Positions 23,361 through 33,456 of a stretch of DNA of 64,000 nucleotides are shown here, one piece after another. The first letter of the stretch is position 1; the number at the start of each line of letters is the position of its first letter. The DNA is from Culex pipiens pallens (lineage: Eukaryota > Arthropoda > Insecta > Diptera > Culicidae), in NCBI RefSeq assembly GCF_016801865.2, contig NC_068939.1, positions 116,322,034 through 116,386,033 of the forward strand, read 5' to 3'. Below the pieces are notes generated by a model. It saw only the letters and a program-made list of their open reading frames with translations. It was not told the DNA's origin and did no database searches. The position numbers and the translations under genes were made by a program.

Positions 23361-24508
23361 CCTTTGAATAAGTGGTGCACGACCACGTGACCCCGCGTCC
23401 TCACCCCGCCACTTCCAAGAACCTCTAACCTCGAAGAATTACTTTGGATGGGGAATCTCTCGAGTAAATTACTTCGACTAAGTGTGTTTTAGCGGGTTCT
23501 GAGAGAGCAAACGTTAGCGCCTGTAAATTGCTTCGTTTGTAGGCTGCCTGGGCCAGCCTGCATAATCCAAATTGGAATGTAAAATACGGCGATAAAAGCA
23601 CTAGCAAGCGCGAAACTTTTCGCGCTCAATTTCATTAGAAGATGGGGTGTGGGCGGGGTTTCTCTAGGAGCTCTCTAGCCAAGAGTTGGTCGGGAATAAA
23701 GTGCACAGATTTTTTTGTTGTTGTTTTGCCAGCAGCGATCTAAGTAAATTGGGTTTCTATTTCGGGAGGAGATTTTTTTTTCTATCATTGCTCGCTTTTG
23801 ATGCAAATTTAAGTGGCAACTTTTGGTAGATTTGTTAATTGGGTAAACAACACTGAGTAACTTAATTCGATTTTGGTATTTGTTGAATGCAATTTGGTTA
23901 TTTTCATTTGCTTATTTTTTTTTTAAATCAAAGTTTAAATATGAAATTATTGTTCAAGTTCACATCTATGATTTCTGTAATCACATTCATGAAATTCCCC
24001 TGAAAGCTAATTTTGGTGATTTTGAATTCACTTTACTGACGTATTTTATTCAGAAGAATTGATTCAATAGAGAAGAAATGACTTGTTTGCTTACATAATC
24101 AGATCAATGATTCATAAGAAAATGCTTAACGCTGTAAGATTTCTGTTACAGGGAAAATATCAGTTCAAATCTGTTTTCCTAAGATTTGCCTTCAATCCAT
24201 CCTTTTGAAAGTATGTTACATAGAATTGATGCCATTTTTTTTACTTCGTATTTTATTAGCATTTGTGAATAGATTCTTCAAAAATAGCACTTTGATGTTT
24301 CCCAGCAACTGCTACCTTTCTCAATACGCCTCCACATGTTTTGATCTCGTCAGCGTCAGGCAACTGACAGGACTTACGGGGAAAAGCACTCTCTGAAAAG
24401 CCAAACACGTTCCACCTGGCCAGTTCTCCGATAGTCTATTTGTGGATCACCAATCTTGCCGCAACGTGAAACCAATTACACCGACCAACCAAAATTCTAC
24501 GCAGACTC
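23359..24508. other. No gene seen; locally GC-richer 23360-23660
   Basis: The segment just after the CA array has more G and C than its surroundings, but only short frames without features. It could be a single-copy or regulatory stretch of the host intron; sequence alone does not show this. Confidence 0.35.
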
Positions 24509-24720
24509 GTGCTTTTTGAATTTTTCAAAAATATTTAGACAGGGCCGAATGGTTTTTCTCCAAAGTTTGTATAGAGAATTAGTGCTGTTCGCTACTCCCA
24601 CATATTGCATACAATTTTTAGTTGTATGCAAGTGCAACGAACAACCCTAATTCTTCAGACAAACTTTGGAGAAAAACCATTCGGCCATGTCCAAATATTT
24701 TTGAAAAATTCAAAATGCAC
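24509..24720. repeat. 212-bp full-length hairpin (MITE-like)
   Basis: The outer 62 bp at each end pair with only three mismatches (starting GTGCTTTTTG and ending CAAAATGCAC). Inner parts also pair, through GAATTAG...CTAATTC, down to a loop between TTGCATACAA and TTGTATGCAA. The whole segment can form a single stem-loop. No target duplication was found. It could be a MITE or a hairpin RNA source. Confidence 0.7.
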
Positions 24721-25440
24721 TTGTTTTTGGGGACGCCAAAGTTCATGCTTTCCCTTGAGTTGATCCTGGCGCAGTCATTTTTGTCATTTTTTGTAGGTCA
24801 GTGTTATCAAAGCCTTGTTGACGGCGGCAGGCCTTCGGAACAACACCAAAATAGCATTTTCTGTTGGATGAAACTTCTTCTTCACCGCGTGAGCCAACCA
24901 GTCAGTAAACTAGCTTTGATTAATGGCTCCCCGCCTAGTTCAGATCATCGACGCAGATTGATTAGAAAAACCACTCCGGACGGAGAAGGTTGGGGCCAAA
25001 AAATAGACCACCAAAACCGTCCAGATTTGCGCTTCAATGGTGTGAAATTAAGCGTTGCTAAGATTCCCAAGTCCCTCCCGAAAAACACTTGGCCCAACCT
25101 GAACTATGAAGGGCCCTCTCTTCTGAGAAGATGCTGGAAACCTTCTCGGTGTTTTGTTCCTTTGAAGTACTTTGGCATCGCTTTCTCTCTGTGTGGTGAC
25201 ACGAGAGTTTCGCCTGGGATGTCTGGCAGAAACTCCGAACGAGAAACGTCTTTTCGATTCTCTATGCAAATACTGTCGCGCCCCGATAAGGATAATACGA
25301 TTCCGTGAGCCGGGTTACGACTTGCCAACGTGGGGTGCGCTTATTTGCAGGGACGGAAGACGATGTGGTGTTCTACAGCGTTGACTGATCCTTGTGTGAG
25401 GTCACAGTGGAACTTTTGTTAGGGAAAAAGGCTAAAAACA
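24721..25440. other. No recognisable gene; long chance-like open frames
   Basis: Overlapping frames are open on both strands here (for example + 24622-25308). The translation has no domain, low-complexity coding bias or splice context. The frame starts inside the hairpin above. The stretch is GC-richer than average and could be single-copy DNA. Confidence 0.4.
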
Positions 25441-28275
25441 TAACTACTACTAACCAACAAGTCACAACAACTTATAACATCCCACACAACAACTCACAAA
25501 ACCTCGCAACAACTCATAACACCCCACAACAACGTAAAACATCAAACACAACATCTCACAACAACTAAAAGCATGTTACATCAACTCTCACACAACAACT
25601 CACAACTACTCACATCAATTCACAACAACTTATAACACCCCACAACAATAAAAAAAAACAAGTCAAAACTACTTATAACATCTCACGCAACAACTCACAA
25701 TACCTCACAACAACATGTAACACCACACAACAACTAAAAACAACTCACAACAACGTATAATATATCAAACAACTACTCACAATAACTCTCAACAACTCAC
25801 AACAGCTCATAACACCCCAAAACAACTTGTAACATTTAATACATCAACTCACATCAACTCACAACAACATCTCACACATCAACTCACAATACCTCACAAC
25901 AACTCATAACACACCACAAAAACTCACTCAACACCTCACAACAACTTATAACATTTCACACAACAACTCACAACAACTCACAACACCCCACAAAAACTTA
26001 TAACATCTCACGCAACAACTCACAAGACCTCACAACAACTTATAACATCTCACACAACAACTCACAAGACTTCACAACAACTCATAACACCCCACAACAA
26101 CTCATAACACCCCACAACAACTTATAACATCTCACACTACAACTCACAAGACTTCACAACAACTCATAACACCCTTCAACAACTCATAACACCCCACAAC
26201 AACTAAAAACATCTCACACTACAACTCACAAAACCTCACAACACCCCACAACAACGTATAACATCTTTCGCAACAACTCACAAGACCTCACAACAACTTA
26301 TAACATCTCACGCAACAACTCACAAGACCTCACTACAACTCATAACACCCCACAACAACTCATAACACACCACAACAACTAAAAACATCTCACACTACAA
26401 CTCACAAAACCTCACAACACCCCACAACAACTTATAACATCTCACGCAACAACTCACAAGACCTCACAACAACTTATAACATCTCACACAGCAACTCACA
26501 AAACCTCACAACAACTCATAACACCCCACAACAACTTATAAAATCTCACACAACAACTCACAAAACCTCAAAACAACTCACAACACCCCACAACAACTTA
26601 TAACATCTCACGCAACAACCCACAAGACCTCACAACAACTTATAACATCTCACACAGCAACTCACAAAACCTCACAACAACTCATAACACCCCACAACAA
26701 CTTATAACATCTCACACAACAACTCACAAAACCTCAAAACAACTCACAACACCCCACAACAACTTATAACATCTCACGCAACAACCCACAAGACCTCACA
26801 ACAACTTATAACATCTCACACAACAACTCACAAGACCTCACTACAACTCATAACACCTCACAACTACTTATAACATCTCACACAACAACTCACAAGACTT
26901 CACATCAACTCATATCACCCCACAACAACTAATAACACCCAACAACAACTTATAATATCTCACACAGCAACTCACAAAACCGCATAACAACTCATAACAC
27001 CCACAACAGCTTATAACATCTCACACAACAACTCACAAGACCTCACTACAACTCATAACACCCCACAACAACGTATAACATCTTTCGCAACAACTCACAA
27101 GACCTCACAACAACTTATAACATCTCACGCAACAACTCACAAGACCTCACTACAACTCATAACACCCCACAACAACTCATAACACACCACAACAACTAAA
27201 AACATCTCACACTACAACTCACAAAACCTCACAACACCCCACAACAACTTATAACATCTCACACAACAACTCACAAGACCTCACAACAACTTATAACATC
27301 TCACACAGCAACTCACAAAACCTCACAACAACTCATAACACCCCACAACAACTTATAAAATCTCACACAACAACTCACAAAACCTCAAAACAACTCACAA
27401 CACCCCACAACAACGTATAACATCTTTCGCAACAACTCACAAGACCTCACAACAACTTATAACATCTCACGCAACAACTCACAAGACCTCACTACAACTC
27501 ATAACACCCCACAACAACTCATAACACACCACAACAACTAAAAACATCTCACACTACAACTCACAAAACCTCACAACACCCCACAACAACTTATAACATC
27601 TCACGCAACAACTCACAAGACCTCACAACAACTTATAACATCTCACACAGCAACTCACAAAACCTCACAACAACTCATAACACCCCACAACAACTTATAA
27701 AATCTCACACAACAACTCACAAAACCTCAAAACAACTCACAACACCCCACAACTACTTATAACATCTCACGCAACAACCCACAAGACCTCACAACAACTT
27801 ATAACATCTCACACAGCAACTCACAAAACCTCACAACAACTCATAACACCCCACAACAACTTATAAAATCTCACACAACAACTCACAAAACCTCAAAACA
27901 ACTCACAACACCCCACAACAACTTATAACATCTCACGCAACAACCCACAAGACCTCACAACAACTTATAACATCTCACACAGCAACTCACAAAACCTCAC
28001 AACAACTCATAACACCCCACAACAACTTATAACATCTCACACAACAACTCACAAAACCTCACATCAACTCACAACAACTCACATCAACTCATAACACCTC
28101 ACAACAACTAAAAACACCTCACAACAACTAAAAACATGTCACAACAGCTCATAACATCTCACACAACAACTCACAATACCTCACAACAACTCACATTAAC
28201 TCAAAATAACTAAACATAAGTCACAACAACTTGTAACAACTCACAACAACAATTATCAACTCACAACAACTCCTT
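25441..28275. repeat. 2.8-kb AC-rich minisatellite with higher-order repeats
   Basis: Units of about 10-13 bases built on ACAACTCAC, with variants such as 'acaacttataacatctcac', 'aacaccccacaacaact' and 'cacaagacctcac', run head to tail. The + strand has almost no G. Longer blocks are duplicated: the marker 'gtataacatctttcgc' occurs at about 26256, 27073 and 27415 (spacings 817 and 342), each time followed by the same series of variants. Confidence 0.9.
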
Positions 28276-29910
28276 TACGGAGTAATGTTCCCACCGTGCC
28301 ATTCAACCCCTCAAAATTTCCCCCTTACACTGCCAACAAATATTACACAGAAGAGCCAAAGGCTTCCGCTGCCAGTTTGGCCACACTCCTGTTTCCTCGT
28401 TATCTCGTTTTCGTCGCCGTCTCCATACCTTCCGGTGTGCAGTATCCGGCGATAGAAAGAAGCAAAAAAAAAAATGAAGCAAAACGTGATGTTGTTGTTA
28501 TTCTTTTTATCTTGGCCCCGAAAAGTCGACTTTGAAGCTCGGGCTTGCGTCTTTGGCTTCCTGCTGCGGCTGATGGGCGTTGATGGTGCTCCTGCTGCCG
28601 GTTTTTTTTTCGGAGTGAAAGTGTTTGAAGTTTCTGGGAAATATTTATTCAATAGAACAACACTCACTTGACGGTGGGATATTTCAAGGTGGTACGATAT
28701 TATAGAACAAGGTTCACGGTGACGCTTTTTGAATACGAAATCGGTTGCAGATTTTGCGTGACCTTGAGTCACTGCTAGAAAACAAAGCTGCTTTGTTCGC
28801 AAATTGATGATATGCTGGGTTGTTGAGATGTAGAGTTGAAGTTCTGTGTTGCATGACGTAAGTTTAAGCTAGTCTAACTTCAGCATCAAACGGAATTCGC
28901 AGCTGTAATTACTCCACCACTAAATCCTAAACATGAATACATGGTGTTCTCCGTCAGCTTGTATATTCCTGTACGCACCGCCCTCAAACAGCCTGCTGCA
29001 GTGTACGCCATGTTAGACATGCAGCTGTGACTTCCCCGTCATCGCTACGCTGCGTTACAACAACAACAATGGTTGGTACTACACTCCTCAAATACCTGTA
29101 ATGAAGCTCCAGCTTTCGCCGAAGAGATGCTTGGAGAGAAGTGCCAGCTGCCACGTGGTTCAAAGTGTGCAAAAGCGGACCGTTTTGCTTGATCCAGCGA
29201 ACGCTCTGCACTAATTAAACTTGTCAGCTTCTGGAATGTACGCGATGCTGAGGTTGAGTCTTTGATGCAGTGTGTGTGTGCGTGTGTAGCGCTCTGTTTT
29301 CCAAGTAAACATACATCGGGTCAAATCTTGAGTCATTCCCGGAGTCTAATCCGCAACGCGGGATAAGCATGGAACGTACATATCATTACATTTTACCAGT
29401 TTCCTTCTTTACTAGTCGCTTTTCCCAAGGGAGAGAACTTTTTGCGAACGCATCACAGACAAATGTACATATTTAAAGAAAACTTATTTTAAATCTGAGA
29501 TTAAAGGATTTTTTTTTGTTATTTTAATCGTAAATAAAACTGTGCATATTCTTATATGCTTATAGATCTGTCAGCATTGCTAGAAGTTTTTATGGAAAAT
29601 CCATTCAAAACTGTAAAAAAGGATTTTCGGAAATAATTTTTAAAGAAACCATTTTCATGTAATTTCGGAAAATACTTTACTGAAATGATTCATTGCAGTT
29701 AAACTTTAAATTAACAATGAGTTTTTCGTGCTGAAAAGTGAAATTCTAAGAAGATTTGTTCAACTTTTCAACTTGAAACGGAAAGTAATATTTTGATACT
29801 GTTTTGGGAGTTTGACACTTATCTTGCCGTCAAGATAATAACATACACATTCAAGCAGAGAAACCAACGTTTCACTGAAAGAACCAATTCAAAAAATGTT
29901 TTCTGGAATT
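28276..29910. other. No gene seen; GC-richer, possibly single-copy intron DNA
   Basis: Open frames at 28296-28535 (+) and 28311-28802 (-) overlap and have no domains. They are probably due to local composition. A (GT)n stretch lies near 29268-29286. No repeat ends or RNA gene were seen. Confidence 0.4.
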
Positions 29911-30055
29911 AGCATAGCATAGCATTGGTGGCTACCTGTAGTTGCTACTTCGTTATCGACCAGGGCCTCCAAAAATTGCTTGTAAGATAACGGGGAAGTG
30001 GATGGGAATGTTAGTCCGATACTTGAGTGATGAAGACCGCTAGTGCGTTCATCCC
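29911..30055 (-). mobile_element. 5'-truncated retroelement 3' end with (ATGCT) tail, minus strand
   Basis: Read on the minus strand, a GC-balanced segment ('gttatcttacaagcaatttt', 'ggccctggtcgataacgaag') ends in CAATGCTATGCTATGCT. Short tandem tails of this kind mark the 3' end of many non-LTR elements and SINEs. Too little is left to name a clade, and no target duplication was found. Confidence 0.45.
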
Positions 30056-30269
30056 GGGAATTTCAAATTTCCCGGTTTTTTTTTTCTAAAACCTGGAATT
30101 CCCAAATCCTGGGATTTTTTATATATGAAAAAAAAATTCTGGAAATTCAGATTTGATTGTAGAAATAGATGAACAATTGAATACTAAGTAATCGATAAGA
30201 ATTTTAAAGCATTAAAATTTGTATTCGGCATATATTATAATTAATTTGGTTAATTGGGCCGATGCTAAT

Positions 30270-30690
30270 ACTGTTCATAGTTTTTTTTCCCTCGGCTGTG
30301 GTCGGAGTCGAGGGAAGCGGGCAAAAAAATGAAAAAAAAAATAATAAAAATTGAAATAACATGCCATAGTAGTTTTCAAAAAAAACTAAATTTCGACGAA
30401 AACAAAAATTTTAACGCAAAAAAAGCTTTCCGCGATAGTGAACATCAAAACTATTCTAATATTCTTTACGAGGGGGAATGCATTTTAAATTGATTTCTGC
30501 TAATTTTAAATAAATTTCCAATGACATTTTGAAGTTTCTTGAAAAAATAGTTTTTTTTTGACCCCTGATTTTGATGGGGGGGGGGGGCAAGCGATTTTCC
30601 ACGCTGCATTCAAAAAAGATTTTTTTTGTATGGACAATTGTCCACGAGGGGGGGGGGGGGGGTTAAAGCAAAAAAAAAATTGCATAATGT
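30270..30690. repeat. Repeat fragments: 'ccctcg...cgaggg' MITE piece and poly-G/'attgtccacga' piece
   Basis: The segment 'ttccctcggctgtggtcgga' with 'gtcgagggaagcgggcaaaa' matches the interior of the GGCCGTTGCA MITE family. Further right, 'ttgtatggacaattgtccac' flanked by long G runs matches 5175-5340. Both are fragments with unclear ends. Confidence 0.5.
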
Positions 30691-30941
30691 TTTGATTCTT
30701 TTATTGACTTTGGTTAAAATAGGGGACATAACAAAACTATTCGCACCGATTTTCTAATGTATTGCTATTAAATCTCCTGTACATATTCAGACTGCAGTCC
30801 CGACTTTTCTCAGGCGCCGGTAGCCGGTAGGGACTTGAAAATAATTTGTAAAATATGTTTTAAATAAAACTTGAAATTCGAAACTTATCAATTTATTTTA
30901 CATTGGCTGGTATCATTTTATTTGTTTTCGTTATTTGTTTT

Positions 30942-31304
30942 TGCCTTCCTCGCCTTACTGAGGAAAGGCTATAAAATCACTCGAAAAACGAAATTCTTAA
31001 TTTGACCTCTTAGACCCACCTTCATGTATACATATCGACTCAGAATCAAATTCTGAGCAAATGTCTGTGTGTGTGGTGGGATGTCTCATTCTATCCGTTT
31101 TGGGGTCCCATAAGTCGCTATTGAAAATTATAAAGTTTAGTTAAGTACTTCAAAAGTTATGCTAAAAAACGATTTTAGCAAAAGCCCGGAAGATTGTAAA
31201 AAGGGTGGTTTTTGTAAGAAACCCCATCATATTATACATTTTTAGAAAGGTATTCAAAAGACCTTTTTAACGAGTCCAAAAGTTTGAAGATCTGACAACC
31301 CTAT
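30942..31304. repeat. Left half of a repeat with TGCCTTCCTC ends, split by copy 2
   Basis: It starts TGCCTTCCTCGCC and continues to TSD base 31304; the right half resumes at 42534 and ends GAGGAAGGCA at 42859. The terminal 10 bp are inverse complements. Unsplit, the repeat would be about 685 bp. Its interior contains a second copy of the target sequence ('gatctgacaatcctatc', about 42690-42706), which shows what the site at 31301 looked like before insertion. Confidence 0.65.
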
Positions 31305-32753
31305 TGCAGCGACCTCAAATTTAAATCATTAAATTTGTCCATTTTTCGAACCTCACCACAGTTCTGACCATGCGCGCTTACGCAAGCATAAATAATTTTA
31401 CCCGTCGACTCGCGTTGCGCGACAAATAATTAAGCTTATGTACAGGTGTGGATCATGAGTCATCCTCACCTGAAAAGCCCTTTATTAAATTTCGCCAATT
31501 GCTAGGCAATCAAAAAAATGGTTAAGCTTTCAATTATGAATGTGCGATGTTTTTCCACAGGGGAAATTGAGGGTGTGGCTTAACCAAATTCATTGGCATG
31601 TTTGTTCAATGGAGAATTCGACCTTCTCATTATTGACATACATTTTTGAGAATGTTTTAGGAACATAATTTTGACATTCCAATAACATAATTTAAAGTTT
31701 CACGACAATGGTTCGAACCCATGACTTCCGATTTTGAGGTGTACTCACTACACCATACGGAAAGTCATGAAGAATTGCAGAGGTCTGCATAATTTAATTC
31801 ATGAGGTTCATCGATGCTTCTCATCGAAACGGACCACTTTTAGTAGAACAAAATTTAGTAGAGTTTTCGGGGACTGACTATAAAAACCCCAAAATTCTTG
31901 AGGAGTTGCAGTTAGTTCCAGTTAGTTCCAGTAGCAGCTCAAGCCCAGACCAGCCAGGCCCACCAGCACCCACCAGCAGCCACCAGCAGCCATCAGCAGC
32001 CATTAGCAGTCTTCAGAAGTCCACCCCGGGACTTAGCCGAGAAGCCAGCCGAGAAGTCCACCCCGGGACTTAGCCGAGAAGACAGCCGAGAAGTCCACCC
32101 CGGGACTTAGCCGAGAAGCCAGCCGAGAAGTCCACCCCGGGACTTAGCCGAGAAGACAGCCGAGAAGTCCACCCCGGGACTTAGCCGAGAAGACAGCCGA
32201 GAAGTCCACCCCGGGACTTAGCCGAGAAGCCAGCCGAGAAGTCCACCCCGGGACTTAGCCGAGAAGACAGCCGAGAAGTCCACCCCGGGACTTAGCCGAG
32301 AAGCCAGCCGAGAAGTCCACCCGGGACTTAGCTGCTGGAGAAGTCGGCCTCGACTTAGCTGTTTGCTGTGTGAGAAGTCCACCCGGGACTTAGCTGCTGG
32401 AGAAGTCGGCCTCGACTTAGCGGTTTGCTGTTTGAGAAGTCCACCCGGGACTTAGCTGTTTGCTGTGTGAGAAGTCCACCCGGGACTTAGCTGCTGGAGA
32501 AGTCGGCCTCGACTTAGCTGTTTGCTGTGTGAGAAGTCCACCCGGGACTTGGCCGTTGGAGCACAGCAGAGTCAACACATTACTTGGAGTCTGGATTCAA
32601 CACTGGTCTGAGGCGGAGAAGCTGAAGAGAAACATCCCATCGAAGGAAGTGGACAACTTAATTGTCAATAAAACGTGTAAAAAAGACGAGAGTGACCAGT
32701 GCCTAAGATTAGTGAAGTATCACAATTCCGCAACCGCTCGGCTGGGCGGTGCA
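31305..32753 (+). repeat. 5' LTR of copy 2 with a variant R/U5 array
   Basis: U3 (from 31305) is the same as in the 3' LTR. From 31933 on, the sequence differs: about eight 37-bp units with GTCCACCCCGGGACTTAGCC at about 32016-32320, then about four longer units containing GGGACTTAGCTGCTGG up to about 32560, then about 190 bp unlike the 3' LTR. The LTR ends GGTGCA just before the primer-binding site. The antisense tRNA-like B box (GGTTCGAACCC) is at 31710-31720. Confidence 0.85.
31879..31886 (+). promoter_or_regulatory. TATA box of the 5' LTR promoter
   Basis: TATAAAAA stands about 30 bases before an initiator-like GCAGTTAGT at 31908-31916, which sets the likely U3/R border near 31909. All four LTRs in the window keep this arrangement. 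Confidence 0.7.
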
Positions 32754-32755
32754 GT

Positions 32756-32768
32756 TGGTGACTAGCGG
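32756..32768 (+). promoter_or_regulatory. Primer-binding site of copy 2
   Basis: TGGTGACTAGCGG starts two bases after the LTR and is identical to that of copy 1. It would pair with a tRNA 3' end in CCA; the tRNA species was not identified. Confidence 0.75.
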
Positions 32769-32959
32769 AAAGCAACGCTGTGTGTGTTTGGACACGCCAT
32801 TTTGATTGGACAAAACCGAGAGTTGAAAATGTGACTATGTGTGAAAGTTAATGAACAAAATGATGTCGCGAAGTAACAAACAGTTAAAATAGTTAAAATT
32901 AAAAAAAAAAAAAAAAAAAAACGTTAAATTGAAGAAAATGTTATGTGAGGAGTTCTAAG

Positions 32960-33061
32960 ATGGAAGCAAATGTGCAGCAGTATGAGATGGAACCAAAACG
33001 GGCTCGACCAATGGCAGAAGCATCGAAAATTTCGAAACCGGCCAACGATGGACAGCATTAG
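32960..33061 (+). CDS. 33-codon leader ORF of copy 2
   Basis: It begins MEANVQQYEM, contains PKRARP (a basic, possibly nuclear-targeting motif) and ends with TAG about 400 bp before gag. The frame, length and stop are the same in copy 1. All five differences between copies are at third positions and four are silent, which is what selection on the peptide would leave. It could be a regulatory upstream ORF or a small accessory protein. A donor-like GTGAGT at 33159-33164 lies 97 bases downstream, so the ORF is in the exon of any spliced RNA. Confidence 0.5.
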   Translation: MEANVQQYEMEPKRARPMAEASKISKPANDGQH

Positions 33062-33158
33062 GGATTCAACAATGACGAGATCATCTGGACCAACTGGAGA
33101 CGAAAATCAGCCACATCGGACACCCAAGAAGACGACCATGGAAATCTGGCAGTTTAGG

Positions 33159-33164
33159 GTGAGT
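33159..33164 (+). promoter_or_regulatory. Candidate splice donor in the leader of copy 2
   Basis: TTTAGG followed by GTGAGTAAAC closely fits the donor consensus and is identical in copy 1 (minus strand, near 19010). It lies before gag-pol, where retroelements that splice a downstream ORF place their donor. A matching acceptor-like site is at 39110-39111. Confidence 0.4.
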
Positions 33165-33456
33165 AAACAAAAGTTATACCGAAATTTGATGTAAATAGTT
33201 AAAAACACGCTTAAAAGGGTGCACAGCAACCAAGGAAGTTGTTGTCTTCTTATGCCAAAATTGACAAACTTACGGACCCAATCCTGCACAAATCTGATTG
33301 TAAAAACAGGCAAATTTTGTTGTAAATCACTTAGTAGACAGTACTTTAGGGGATGAATAAAACATTATATCGATAGTTCCCGTAGTTTCGAAAATACTAA
33401 AATATCTGTAACAAAAATCTTGGTGCAAAAGCTCTTGTTGATGTGCACCGTTAAAG

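Noticed and set aside
24622..25308. 228-codon + frame
   Set aside because: It starts within the 212-bp hairpin, overlaps open frames on the other strand, and shows no domain, codon bias or splice signals.
25441..28275. CRISPR-like array
   Set aside because: Repeats are degenerate, short and without unique spacers; this is a eukaryotic minisatellite.
28311..28802. 163-codon minus-strand frame
   Set aside because: Low-complexity Lys/Asn-rich and basic stretches caused by A/T runs; overlaps frames on the other strand; no family features.
32970..33194. 74-codon leader frame overlapping the 33-codon ORF
   Set aside because: Differences between the two copies cause several replacements in this frame but mostly silent changes in the other, so the 33-codon frame is preferred.
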